DNA from: Flavobacteriaceae bacterium
GTDB lineage: Bacteria; Bacteroidota; Bacteroidia; Flavobacteriales; Flavobacteriaceae
DNA length: 59,861 bases
Direction: 5' to 3'
Assembly (NCBI GenBank): GCA_029938265.1
Contig: JAOZVI010000004.1
Span: forward strand, 1-59,861
Shown piece by piece: positions 38,174 through 46,370 of this stretch (its first letter is position 1; each line of letters opens with the position of its first letter). A model generated the notes under the pieces. It searched no databases and had not been told where the DNA came from. It saw only the letters and a program-made list of their open reading frames with translations. The translations under genes were made by a program, and so were the position numbers.

Positions 38174-38944
38174 TTATTTTTGAGTCAACTCACCTGTTCG
38201 TAATGCATTAATAATTCGGGTATCTCCTTCTAACAATCGAAAAGCTATCCATCTGCTATTGGGGATTGTTGGAAATTGTTTTTTAATTTCAGCACTTAAT
38301 TTAAGAACTGCTTTTTGTATGTTATTAGGAACATTTTTAATTCGATGGGGTTTACAAATTATTTTTCCATTTGCCACTTCATCTATTGTTTTGATCAATT
38401 CAGGAATACCTTCATTAAACCTGGCGCTGGTTGGAACAACAGGGATACCAAGATCGCGAGCGAGTGTTCTTTCGTCAATTTTTATATGATTGCGTTTTGC
38501 TTCATCCATTAAATTTAAACATAAAACGGCTTTATCCGTAATTTCTAAAATTTGTATCACCAAATTCAGATTTCTTTCCAATCTACTGGCATCTACTATA
38601 ATAACAGTAACATCGGGTTTTCCAAAAAGAATAAAATTTCTGGCAACTTCTTCATCTTCTGAAGTAGAGAGTAAAGAATATGTCCCGGGTAGATCTACTA
38701 ATTTATATTTTTGATCATTATATTCAAAGGCTCCTTCGGCTCTGATAACTGTTTTGCCCGGCCAATTTCCGGTATGTTGATGCAAGCCGGTCAGAGCATT
38801 AAAAACAGTACTTTTTCCTGTATTTGGATTTCCTGCCAATGCTACAACAAAATCAAAATTTTCAGTATTTACACCTAATTTTTTTAGTCCTTTTGCATTA
38901 AATTGCGGACATCCTGCACAGTCACTATTTCCTTTGATATCCAT
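38174..38944 (-). CDS. feoB: FeoB GTPase half (G domain plus partial helical domain)
   Basis: A 256-residue cytosolic GTPase. G1 is GNPNTGKST (38-46), G3 DLPG (84-87), G4 NLMD (144-147) and G5 PTSAR (171-175). The start of the FeoB helical domain ([11 protein letters not shown]) follows, and the protein then stops. Whole FeoB carries this domain fused to the permease, which here is the next gene, so GTP control of Fe2+ transport must act between two proteins. An N-terminal C9-x-x-C12 (DCAGCPQF) precedes the G domain and is unusual; it could bind metal. The gene begins 3 bases after the membrane-bound regulator gene. Confidence 0.9.
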   Translation of the reverse strand: MDIKGNSDCAGCPQFNAKGLKKLGVNTENFDFVVALAGNPNTGKSTVFNALTGLHQHTGNWPGKTVIRAEGAFEYNDQKYKLVDLPGTYSLLSTSEDEEVARNFILFGKPDVTVIIVDASRLERNLNLVIQILEITDKAVLCLNLMDEAKRNHIKIDERTLARDLGIPVVPTSARFNEGIPELIKTIDEVANGKIICKPHRIKNVPNNIQKAVLKLSAEIKKQFPTIPNSRWIAFRLLEGDTRIINALRTGELTQK

Positions 38945-38947
38945 AGC

Positions 38948-39970
38948 TTAAATTTTTTTAATAAGTATTTTTGACGCCTGATCATTACGTAAAGCAATAG
39001 AAGTTCCTTTTATTAAATATGCCTTTGGATTTCCTAAAGGGCTCTTTAGATCAATTTTTATTGGTGAGCCTTTTACAAATCCAAGATCCAACAATCTTCG
39101 TCTGCTTTCTCCCCGGATTTCTTTAGAAATACCCGCAATATTGGCTAATTCATTTATTTTTAAACTTGATAACCTACTTTTGTTTTCTTCTTCAATAACA
39201 TCTTTTTCTAAAATATCAACTGTAATATTTGCGGCTACAATTGGTGCTAAAACAAAATCTTCTCCCTCAGCATAAAAGACAACTCTTTTCTGATTATTTT
39301 CAATAACTCTTATTTGAGAACCAATATGAATGTTTTCTGCATATATTTGTTTATAGATAATATCGGGTTTATCTTCAATATGGGTGATTCTCCCAACCGA
39401 ATTAACAGCTAATGATGATAAAGCAGCCCCTTTAAGGTTTGCGATCTCCCCTTGATTTGTTGGAATGGGATCTCCATGGGGATCATATAAAGGATTTCCT
39501 AGTTGTGTTGCTAATAAATCGGTTTCTTTATGGCTCAGCCTGTGTTCCATTAACTCAGCTCTATCGTGCCATTCTACTTTATCATAACCTGTTTTTTCTG
39601 CCAAATATTTTTCCCATAATCTATGTACTCTAACAATACGCAAAGCATAATCTCTTCCCGCTTCAGTCAGACTTAAAACATTTCCATCAAATTTAATTAA
39701 TTCTTTGATGGTCATCTTTTTAACAACATCAACTACCAAACGATCACTAAATTTTAAAACGGCTGTTAAACTGATTATATTTACTTCATTTCCGGAAATT
39801 TCATTGTGGTATAAGTATTTTAAAACATCTTCGGTAACAGTTTTTTCATTGATCTTTAAATTGTTTTTTATAACCCAATACCAGCCTCTTTTTGGTCGGA
39901 ACAATAGAAAAATTAATATTGAAAGAATAAAAAATATCAAAAGCGCATATGTGGGACTGTATGAATTCAT
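38948..39970 (-). CDS. Membrane-anchored DtxR-like protein fused to FeoA-like domains
   Basis: A 340-residue protein. One N-terminal membrane helix (about 8-24, ILSILIFLLF) is followed by a winged helix (about 40-105) and a DtxR-type metal-binding and dimerisation domain (about 108-160). The ligand pattern is H116, E120, H135, E139, E142 and H143, with Glu where DtxR has Cys102, as in MntR. DPHGDPIP (163-170) and a FeoA/SH3-like C-terminus (about 262-340, ESRRRLLDLGFVKGSPIKI) follow. The recognition helix reads SDRLVVDVVKKM, without the Ser/Thr residues of the soluble paralogue, so DNA binding is doubtful. It may sense iron and regulate FeoB at the membrane (inference). Confidence 0.85.
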   Translation of the reverse strand: MNSYSPTYALLIFFILSILIFLLFRPKRGWYWVIKNNLKINEKTVTEDVLKYLYHNEISGNEVNIISLTAVLKFSDRLVVDVVKKMTIKELIKFDGNVLSLTEAGRDYALRIVRVHRLWEKYLAEKTGYDKVEWHDRAELMEHRLSHKETDLLATQLGNPLYDPHGDPIPTNQGEIANLKGAALSSLAVNSVGRITHIEDKPDIIYKQIYAENIHIGSQIRVIENNQKRVVFYAEGEDFVLAPIVAANITVDILEKDVIEEENKSRLSSLKINELANIAGISKEIRGESRRRLLDLGFVKGSPIKIDLKSPLGNPKAYLIKGTSIALRNDQASKILIKKI

Positions 39971-39972
39971 CT

Positions 39973-40626
39973 TTAGATTTTTATATTTAAATTTTCAGCA
40001 ACCTTTTTAGAAATCACCAGTTGATGTGTTTTAGTTTCTATATGGATAGAATTATCAAAAGGTTCAATATCAATTACTTTAATTCTGTCCCTAAGTGCTA
40101 GTTGTTTTTTATTTAAATATTTTAAGAAAACATCTGATGAGTCTTTTAAACTATCTAAAGTACCTTTTTGTCCAACTTTTAAATTTAATAAATTAACTGT
40201 TTTAGTTAATATTATTTTTCCGTCTCTATCCGGTATAGGATCTCCGTGAGGATCAAATTTTGGGAATTGTAAATATGATTCTAATTTATCTATAAGTGTA
40301 TCCGATTTAATATGTTCTAATTGTTCTGCAATATCATGAACTTCATCCCAGCTATAATTTAATTTTTTCACCAAAAAATATTCCCATAACCTATGTTTTC
40401 TGATAACTTTTAATGCAATTTTTTCACCCCTTTCCGTTAATTGTACTCCTTGATATTTTTTATAGGTAAGTAATTCTTTTACAGATAATTTTTTAATCAT
40501 ATCTGTTACTGATGAAGCTTTTGTATTGATTTTATACGCAATTAAGTTGGTGTTAATTACGGTTTTTGTACCATTTTGTAGGGTGTAGATTGTTTTTATA
40601 TAATTCTCTTCAGCTTGTGAAAACAT
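39973..40626 (-). CDS. DtxR/MntR-family metal-dependent transcriptional repressor with FeoA-like domain
   Basis: A 217-residue soluble regulator. The winged helix (about 1-65) has a recognition helix TKASSVTDMIKKL matching MntR. The metal site is H78, E82, H97, E101, E104 and H105, with N8 where DtxR has Met10. DPHGDPIP (125-132) precedes a C-terminal SH3/FeoA-like domain (about 145-217). With Fe2+ or Mn2+ it should bind DNA and repress metal import. It is the first gene of the iron operon. A 16-bp palindrome of the DtxR-box type overlaps its promoter, so it probably represses itself and the operon. Confidence 0.92.
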   Translation of the reverse strand: MFSQAEENYIKTIYTLQNGTKTVINTNLIAYKINTKASSVTDMIKKLSVKELLTYKKYQGVQLTERGEKIALKVIRKHRLWEYFLVKKLNYSWDEVHDIAEQLEHIKSDTLIDKLESYLQFPKFDPHGDPIPDRDGKIILTKTVNLLNLKVGQKGTLDSLKDSSDVFLKYLNKKQLALRDRIKVIDIEPFDNSIHIETKTHQLVISKKVAENLNIKI

Positions 40627-40634
40627 TTTTTTGA

Positions 40635-40666
40635 CAAATATAAAAATATATTTAGACTTATCTAAA
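40635..40666 (-). promoter_or_regulatory. Promoter and DtxR-type operator of the feo operon
   Basis: On the minus strand the -7 element TATATTTG occupies 40642-40635, 9 bases before the regulator ATG. Upstream, TTTAGACTTATCTAAA (40651-40666) is a 6-4-6 perfect inverted repeat of the form TTTAG-N6-CTAAA, which resembles known DtxR/SirR/MntR boxes (TTTAGGTTnnCCTAAA type). It covers the place where the -33 element should be, as expected for a repressor that blocks RNA polymerase. Confidence 0.65.
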
Positions 40667-40801
40667 ACTAAATTTATAAATAAAATAGATACGAAGACTA
40701 TTTATAATATGGTAGTGCGAAAAAAAACTATTTATGAATATCAATAACGTATTTAAATGATCATTAATGTACTTAGAAAGGGGGTAAGAGAAATTAAGAA
40801 A

Positions 40802-41239
40802 TTATCTAAGTTTAATTACTACCATGATCTTTTTTTGAAATGTTTCCAGATCATTTTTGTGAACATCCAGTTCAGCAGCTTTTAAAACTATAGCATCAAC
40901 ATTTTTAACAGGAAAAGCCAAACCAGTTACAACTTTTTTTAAGGCTAATAATTCTCTTTTTCTAATTATATGATCAGCTTCAACCATTTTTAACAAATCA
41001 TATAAACGTTCGATACGCTCTTCACAATCGAGATGGGCAATTGTTGGATATTTATTAGGATTTTTTAATATCTCTTTATATTTTTTACTGTCAATATTAT
41101 ATTTTTGAGCTACTGTTTTAAGAAATCTTTCCTCCTCAGGACTTATAAAATTATCTGATTGTGCAATTCTTACAATATTCGCGAAATGACTGATATTTCT
41201 TTTTTGACCAATACTCATATACACATCTGAAATGTCCAT
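40802..41239 (-). CDS. TerB-like family protein
   Basis: A 145-residue all-helical soluble protein. The pattern IVRIAQSDNFISPEEERFLKTVAQKYNI (residues 23-50, here given by position) is the TerB-like helical repeat with acidic SPEEE. TerB proteins bind metal or act as scaffolds in tellurite and stress responses, but single TerB-like proteins such as this have no defined role. It stands alone on the minus strand, 175 bases upstream of the iron regulator gene, and is divergent from mfd. Confidence 0.8.
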   Translation of the reverse strand: MDISDVYMSIGQKRNISHFANIVRIAQSDNFISPEEERFLKTVAQKYNIDSKKYKEILKNPNKYPTIAHLDCEERIERLYDLLKMVEADHIIRKRELLALKKVVTGLAFPVKNVDAIVLKAAELDVHKNDLETFQKKIMVVIKLR

Positions 41240-41396
41240 TTTAATTATTTTTTAGCATTATCTCAAATTTACAAAATTTTAAACACTTTTTATTTAAATT
41301 TTTTGTTAATAATTTATTTGTCTTTTAAAATGGGGTTTACATTTAAATTTTTTCATTGAATTTATTTTTATCATTAATATATTTATCACATAAAGC

Positions 41397-41404
41397 TATC
41401 TTTG
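41397..41404 (+). promoter_or_regulatory. -7 element (TATCTTTG) of mfd
   Basis: A perfect TAnnTTTG match 17 bases before a TTG codon at 41422 in the mfd frame. It lies inside the longer open frame that starts with TTG at 41356, which favours the shorter protein. No matching -33 TTG is seen. Confidence 0.5.
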
Positions 41405-41421
41405 TAAAAAATTTAAATATT

Positions 41422-44400
41422 TTGGGTAAACAAACCATCTCACATATTTACGAAAGATCTGAAAAAGTAATTCAAATTGCCCAATTATTACAACAAGAAA
41501 AAAGACAATTACAACTTATAAATCTGGTTGGTTCTTCGTTTTCGTTTGTTTTTGCTTCAATCTTTAAAAAAGTTGAAAAACCCTTTTTATTGATTTGTAA
41601 TGATAAAGAGGAAGCAGCCTATTATTTTAATGACCTGGAACAATTATTGGGCAATAAAGATCTGTTGTTCTACCCGGGATCATATCGTCGACCTTATCAA
41701 ATAGAAGAAACAGATAATGCTAATATTTTGCTTAGAGCGGAAGTTTTAAACAGGATAAATTCCCAAAAAAAACCCGCTATAATCATTACTTATCCAGATG
41801 CCCTTTTTGAGCAGGTAATTACCAAAAGCGAATTAAACAGAAATTCTTTAAATTTAAAGGTTGGTGAAAACATTTCACTCGATTTTATTAACGAAATGTT
41901 GTTTGAATATCACTTTAATCGTGTTGATTTTGTTACTGAACCGGGTGATTTTGCTGTTAGGGGTGGTATTATAGATGTTTTTTCATTTTCAAATGAAGAA
42001 CCTTACAGGATAGAATTTTTTGGCGATGAAGTAGATAGTATCCGAACTTTTGACATAGAAACACAACTTTCAAACGATAAATTAACACGAATCAACATCA
42101 TGCCCAATGTTGAAAATAAATTATTGGAAGAAAAACGCGAGAGTTTTATCAAGTATATTTCAAATAAAACAGTTGTTTTTTTAAAGAATAATGATTTATT
42201 AAAACCCCGTTTAGACAAACTTTTTATAAAAGCAGAAGAAGTATTTAAAAATTTAGAAGGTGAAATTAGTCATGCAAAACCAAAAGATCTTTTTTGTGAT
42301 GGAGATTTGATCAATAAACAATTAGAAGATTACAGTTTAGTGTATTTTGGTAATAATTTCGAAAATAATTCTGGCGATGACCAAATTAAATTTTCAACCA
42401 AACCCCAGCCTGCTTTTAATAAACAATTTAATTTATTAATTGATAATTTAAATAAAAACTCATCAAAAGGTATTAGTAATTATTTATTCTGTGATAATAA
42501 AAAACAGGCACAACGTTTTCATGATATTTTTGATGACATTGAACAAGAGATTCAATATAAAACATTTGTCTTACCGCTTTATCAAGGTTTTATTGATGAA
42601 GAAAATAAAATTGCCTGTTATACTGATCATCAAATATTTGAACGGTATCATAAATTTCGCTTAAAAAGCGGTTTTTCAAAAAAACAAGCGATTAGTTTAA
42701 AAGAACTGACCAACTTAGAAATTGGTGATTATGTAACACATATTGATCACGGGATAGGAAAGTTTGGCGGACTTCAAAAAATTGATGTAGAAGGAAAAAA
42801 ACAAGAGGCTATTAAACTAATTTATGGTGAAAGAGATATTCTGTACATCAGTATTCATTCATTATACAAAATAAGTAAATACAACGGTAAAGACGGAAAA
42901 GCCCCTAAAATATATAAATTAGGTTCGGGAGCATGGAAAAAACTCAAGCAAAAAACCAAAACCCGTGTAAAACAAATTGCTTATGATCTGATTAAATTGT
43001 ACGCAAAACGTAAAATGCAAAAAGGAATTGTTTATAATCCGGATAGTTATTTACAGCACGAACTGGAAGCGAGTTTTATATTTGAAGATACGCCTGATCA
43101 GCTAACGGCTACCATTGATGTTAAAAACGATATGGAAAATGAACAACCTATGGATAGGTTAGTTTGTGGCGATGTTGGTTTTGGTAAAACTGAAATTGCC
43201 ATTAGAGCTGCGTTTAAAGCAGTTGATAACGGAAAGCAAGTAGCTATTTTGGTGCCTACCACTATTTTGGCTTTTCAGCATTTTAAAACTTTTACTGAAC
43301 GTTTAAAAGATTTTCCTGTTGTTATTGATTATTTAAACAGGTTTAGAACTACCAAACAACGCAATGAGATCATCAAAGGTTTGGCTGATGGAAGTGTTGA
43401 TATTATTATTGGCACACATCAATTGGTAAATAAAAACATATCTTTTAAAGATCTTGGATTACTCATTATTGATGAAGAACAAAAATTTGGTGTCGCAGTA
43501 AAAGACAAACTTAAAACCATCAAAGAAAATGTTGATACCTTAACTTTAACGGCAACACCAATTCCGCGAACATTACAATTTTCATTGATGGCTGCTCGTG
43601 ATATGTCGATAATAAATACACCGCCTCCAAATCGTCATCCTATTGAAACAAATGTTATTCGCTTTAATGAAGAACTGATCCGTGATGCAATTCAATATGA
43701 AATTTCCAGAGGGGGACAAGTATTTTTTATTCATAATAGAATAGAAAATATCAAACAAGTTGCCGGTATGTTGCAACGCCTGCTTCCGGATGCTAAGATT
43801 GGAATTGGTCACGGTCAAATGGAAGGTAATAAACTTGAAAATCTGATGCTTTCATTTATCAATAATGAGTTTGATGTTTTAGTTTCAACAACGATCATTG
43901 AAAGTGGATTGGATATTCCAAATGCGAATACTATTTTTATCAATAATGCCAATAATTTTGGTCTTAGCGATTTACATCAAATGAGAGGTAGAGTAGGTAG
44001 ATCAAATAAAAAAGCTTTTTGTTATTTTATTACTCCCCCTTATCACATGATGACTGATGAGGCTAGAAAACGAATCCAGGCACTCGAATTACACTCCGAT
44101 CTAGGTAGCGGATTTTTTATTGCCATGAAGGATCTTGAAATTCGTGGAGCCGGAGATCTATTAGGTGGTGAACAAAGTGGTTTTATCAATGATATTGGTT
44201 TTGAAACTTACCAAAAAATATTAAATGAAGCCATTGATGAATTAAAAGAAAATGAGTTTAAAGAATTGTATAAACACGAAAAGAAAGAAGCAAAAGACTT
44301 TGTAAAAGATGTTCAAATTGATAGCGATTTTGAAATTTTAATTCCGGATGATTATATAAGTATTATATCTGAAAGGTTAAATCTTTACCATAAATTAAGT

Positions 44401-44760
44401 GAAATTAAAACAGAAGAAGAATTATTGCAATTTAAAAATGAAATGATTGACAGATTTGGCGAACTCCCTGTTCAGGTAATTGATCTGTTAGATAGTGTTA
44501 GAATTAAATGGTTCGCTAAAAAGCTTGGTTTAGAACGTATAATTTTAAAACAAAAAAGAATGATCGGTTATTTTATTCCTGATCAGCAAAGTGAATTTTT
44601 CCAAACAGATAACTTTACATCAATTCTTAAATTTGTTCAGGCAAATAGTAAAAATAGCGTGATGAAAGAAAAAGAAACTAAAAAAGGTTTGCGCCTGATG
44701 GTTACATTTATTCATATTGATAGTATAAAAAAGGCATTAGAAACTTTAAAATCAATATGA
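41422..44760 (+). CDS. mfd: Transcription-repair coupling factor Mfd, TTG start
   Basis: A roughly 1112-residue ATP-driven DNA translocase that removes stalled RNA polymerase and recruits UvrA. It has a UvrB-like N-terminal region (about 1-310), an RNA polymerase interaction domain (about 430-500; IGDYVTHIDHGIGKFGGL), a RecG-like motor with Walker A GDVGFGKTE (near 582) and DEEQ (near 685), the TRG region MRGRVGRSN, and a C-terminal TRCF domain. No in-frame ATG occurs before about residue 160, so the start is TTG. The TTG at 41422 follows a promoter element; the TTG at 41356 would add 22 hydrophobic residues atypical of Mfd. Confidence 0.93.
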   Translation: MGKQTISHIYERSEKVIQIAQLLQQEKRQLQLINLVGSSFSFVFASIFKKVEKPFLLICNDKEEAAYYFNDLEQLLGNKDLLFYPGSYRRPYQIEETDNANILLRAEVLNRINSQKKPAIIITYPDALFEQVITKSELNRNSLNLKVGENISLDFINEMLFEYHFNRVDFVTEPGDFAVRGGIIDVFSFSNEEPYRIEFFGDEVDSIRTFDIETQLSNDKLTRINIMPNVENKLLEEKRESFIKYISNKTVVFLKNNDLLKPRLDKLFIKAEEVFKNLEGEISHAKPKDLFCDGDLINKQLEDYSLVYFGNNFENNSGDDQIKFSTKPQPAFNKQFNLLIDNLNKNSSKGISNYLFCDNKKQAQRFHDIFDDIEQEIQYKTFVLPLYQGFIDEENKIACYTDHQIFERYHKFRLKSGFSKKQAISLKELTNLEIGDYVTHIDHGIGKFGGLQKIDVEGKKQEAIKLIYGERDILYISIHSLYKISKYNGKDGKAPKIYKLGSGAWKKLKQKTKTRVKQIAYDLIKLYAKRKMQKGIVYNPDSYLQHELEASFIFEDTPDQLTATIDVKNDMENEQPMDRLVCGDVGFGKTEIAIRAAFKAVDNGKQVAILVPTTILAFQHFKTFTERLKDFPVVIDYLNRFRTTKQRNEIIKGLADGSVDIIIGTHQLVNKNISFKDLGLLIIDEEQKFGVAVKDKLKTIKENVDTLTLTATPIPRTLQFSLMAARDMSIINTPPPNRHPIETNVIRFNEELIRDAIQYEISRGGQVFFIHNRIENIKQVAGMLQRLLPDAKIGIGHGQMEGNKLENLMLSFINNEFDVLVSTTIIESGLDIPNANTIFINNANNFGLSDLHQMRGRVGRSNKKAFCYFITPPYHMMTDEARKRIQALELHSDLGSGFFIAMKDLEIRGAGDLLGGEQSGFINDIGFETYQKILNEAIDELKENEFKELYKHEKKEAKDFVKDVQIDSDFEILIPDDYISIISERLNLYHKLSEIKTEEELLQFKNEMIDRFGELPVQVIDLLDSVRIKWFAKKLGLERIILKQKRMIGYFIPDQQSEFFQTDNFTSILKFVQANSKNSVMKEKETKKGLRLMVTFIHIDSIKKALETLKSI

Positions 44761-44802
44761 TAACTTTGTTAATAAGTTTAGTATACATTTTTTTTAGCTC
44801 AC

Positions 44803-44832
44803 TTTGAACAAGTCATATTTTTTATACCTTTT
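44803..44832 (+). promoter_or_regulatory. Promoter of the PIN-PhoH gene
   Basis: The -33 TTTG (44803-44806) and the -7 TACCTTTT (44825-44832, one mismatch to TAnnTTTG) are separated by 18 bases. They lie 21 bases upstream of the ATG at 44853. Confidence 0.5.
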
Positions 44833-44852
44833 TCCTTGAAAAAAATTCTTAT

Positions 44853-46187
44853 ATGAAGAAAGGTAGCACCAAACGTAAAATATACGTTTTAGATACTTCA
44901 GTATTATTATTCGACCATAATTCAATCACAAATTTTGAAGAAAACGATGTAGCATTGCCAATTACAGTTTTAGAAGAACTGGATAATTTTAAGATAGGTA
45001 ATGAAACAAAAAACTTTCAGGCTAGAGAGATCATAAGGTTTTTAGATAAATTATCAGGTAAAAAAGGTCTAGGCAATTGGATAAAATTAGGAAAAGATAA
45101 AGGCAAACTAAAAGTAGTTATGCATACACCTATTTTAAACATTGATGCTGAAGAGGTCTATAAAAAGGGTAAAAATGATAATAAAATTATCAATGCCGCT
45201 ATCTCTTTAAAAAATGAAGAAAAAAATGCCACTGTTATTTTGGTAACTAAAGATATCAATCTAAGAATAAAGTCAAAAGCTATAGGTTTGCCTGCTGAAG
45301 ACTACGAAACAGGTAAAGTAAAAAATGTTCAGAATTTTTCTAAAGGTTTACCTGTAATTGAAGATATTGATGCCGAAACAATTAAAAATATTTATCAAAA
45401 AAGCTATATTAATGAAGCCGGTTTACTAGGTGATCAAAAAATTGCCAATGGTTATTATATTTTAAATAATTGTACTAATTCTGTTTTAGCTAGATATAAT
45501 GGTGAAACTGATAAGATTGAAAAAGTAGAAAAGAAATATGTTTATGGAATAAAACCAAGAAATGCTGAACAAACTTTTGGTCTTAATGCGCTTCTTAATG
45601 ATGAAATTAAATTAGTGGCCTTAGAGGGCGTTGCCGGAACAGGTAAAACCTTGCTAGCTTTGGCATCAGCTCTAGAACAAAAAAACAAATATGACCAAAT
45701 TATTTTAGCACGTCCCATTATTCCGTTGAGCAATAGAGAAATTGGTTTTTTACCCGGTGATGCTGAAGATAAGATCTCACCTTATATGCAGCCGCTTTGG
45801 GACAATTTAACTTTTATTAAAAAACAGTTTAAATCTAATGAGAAAAAAAGTAAGATCTTAAAAGATATGCAAGAATCAGGAGCTTTAACCATTACTGCTC
45901 TTGCTTTTATCAGGGGAAGAAGTTTATCAAATATTATGTTTATTATTGATGAGGCACAAAATTTAACACCTCATGAAGTTAAAACCATTATAACTCGTGC
46001 AGGTGAAGGCACAAAAGTGATATTTACGGGTGATATCAACCAAATTGACACACCTTATATGGATGAACAGAGTAATGGATTAACCTATTTAATTGATCGT
46101 TTAAAAGGAAATTCATTGTTTTCTCATATCAAATTAGTAAAAGGCGAAAGATCTGAATTGGCAAATTTAGCAAACGAACTATTGTGA
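44853..46187 (+). CDS. PIN-PhoH fusion protein (PhoH2/YlaK-like)
   Basis: A 444-residue cytosolic protein. The N-terminal PIN ribonuclease domain (about 8-155) has an acidic site: D14 in YVLDTSVLLFD, E41/E42, D109 and D134. The PhoH ATPase domain (about 235-440) has Walker A GVAGTGKT (259-266) and Walker B FIIDEAQNLTPHE. PhoH2 proteins of this layout are reported to be ATP-dependent RNA helicase-ribonucleases. The upstream region shows its own promoter and a hairpin follows, so it is a single-gene unit. It is not recognisably part of a toxin-antitoxin pair here. Confidence 0.93.
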   Translation: MKKGSTKRKIYVLDTSVLLFDHNSITNFEENDVALPITVLEELDNFKIGNETKNFQAREIIRFLDKLSGKKGLGNWIKLGKDKGKLKVVMHTPILNIDAEEVYKKGKNDNKIINAAISLKNEEKNATVILVTKDINLRIKSKAIGLPAEDYETGKVKNVQNFSKGLPVIEDIDAETIKNIYQKSYINEAGLLGDQKIANGYYILNNCTNSVLARYNGETDKIEKVEKKYVYGIKPRNAEQTFGLNALLNDEIKLVALEGVAGTGKTLLALASALEQKNKYDQIILARPIIPLSNREIGFLPGDAEDKISPYMQPLWDNLTFIKKQFKSNEKKSKILKDMQESGALTITALAFIRGRSLSNIMFIIDEAQNLTPHEVKTIITRAGEGTKVIFTGDINQIDTPYMDEQSNGLTYLIDRLKGNSLFSHIKLVKGERSELANLANELL

Positions 46188-46213
46188 AAAAGTCTTTAGA
46201 AAGACCATTTTTT
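46187..46213 (+). terminator. Terminator after the PIN-PhoH gene
   Basis: AGTCTT and AAGAC (46191-46205) form a short stem with a 4-base loop, preceded by a run of A and followed by CA and six to seven T (46208-46213). It begins right at the stop codon of the gene. Confidence 0.65.
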
Positions 46214-46240
46214 AAAGTCTGAAAATAAGGGGGAATTTAA

Positions 46241-46275
46241 ACCTGTGAAGTTAAATGACTTTGCAGGTGTTTTTA
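46241..46275 (+). repeat. Terminator-like repeat, left border of the 46-49 kb islet
   Basis: ACCTGTGAAGT (46241-46251) and ACTTTGCAGGT (46258-46268) pair along 11 positions if G-U pairs are allowed, with a 6-base loop and a T-run after. A close relative lies at 48771-48806 (AACCTGT, AAGTT, CTTTGCAGGT in common). The rest of 46276-46370 holds no gene; it contains short CCTTACAA repeats and pyrimidine runs only. Confidence 0.65.
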
Positions 46276-46370
46276 ATAACTTTTTGGATTACTACATTTT
46301 TTTCTATAATTTTGAACTTAATTTTTAAAACGCAAACTCTTATGAATCACCTTACAACCTTACAAAATAA

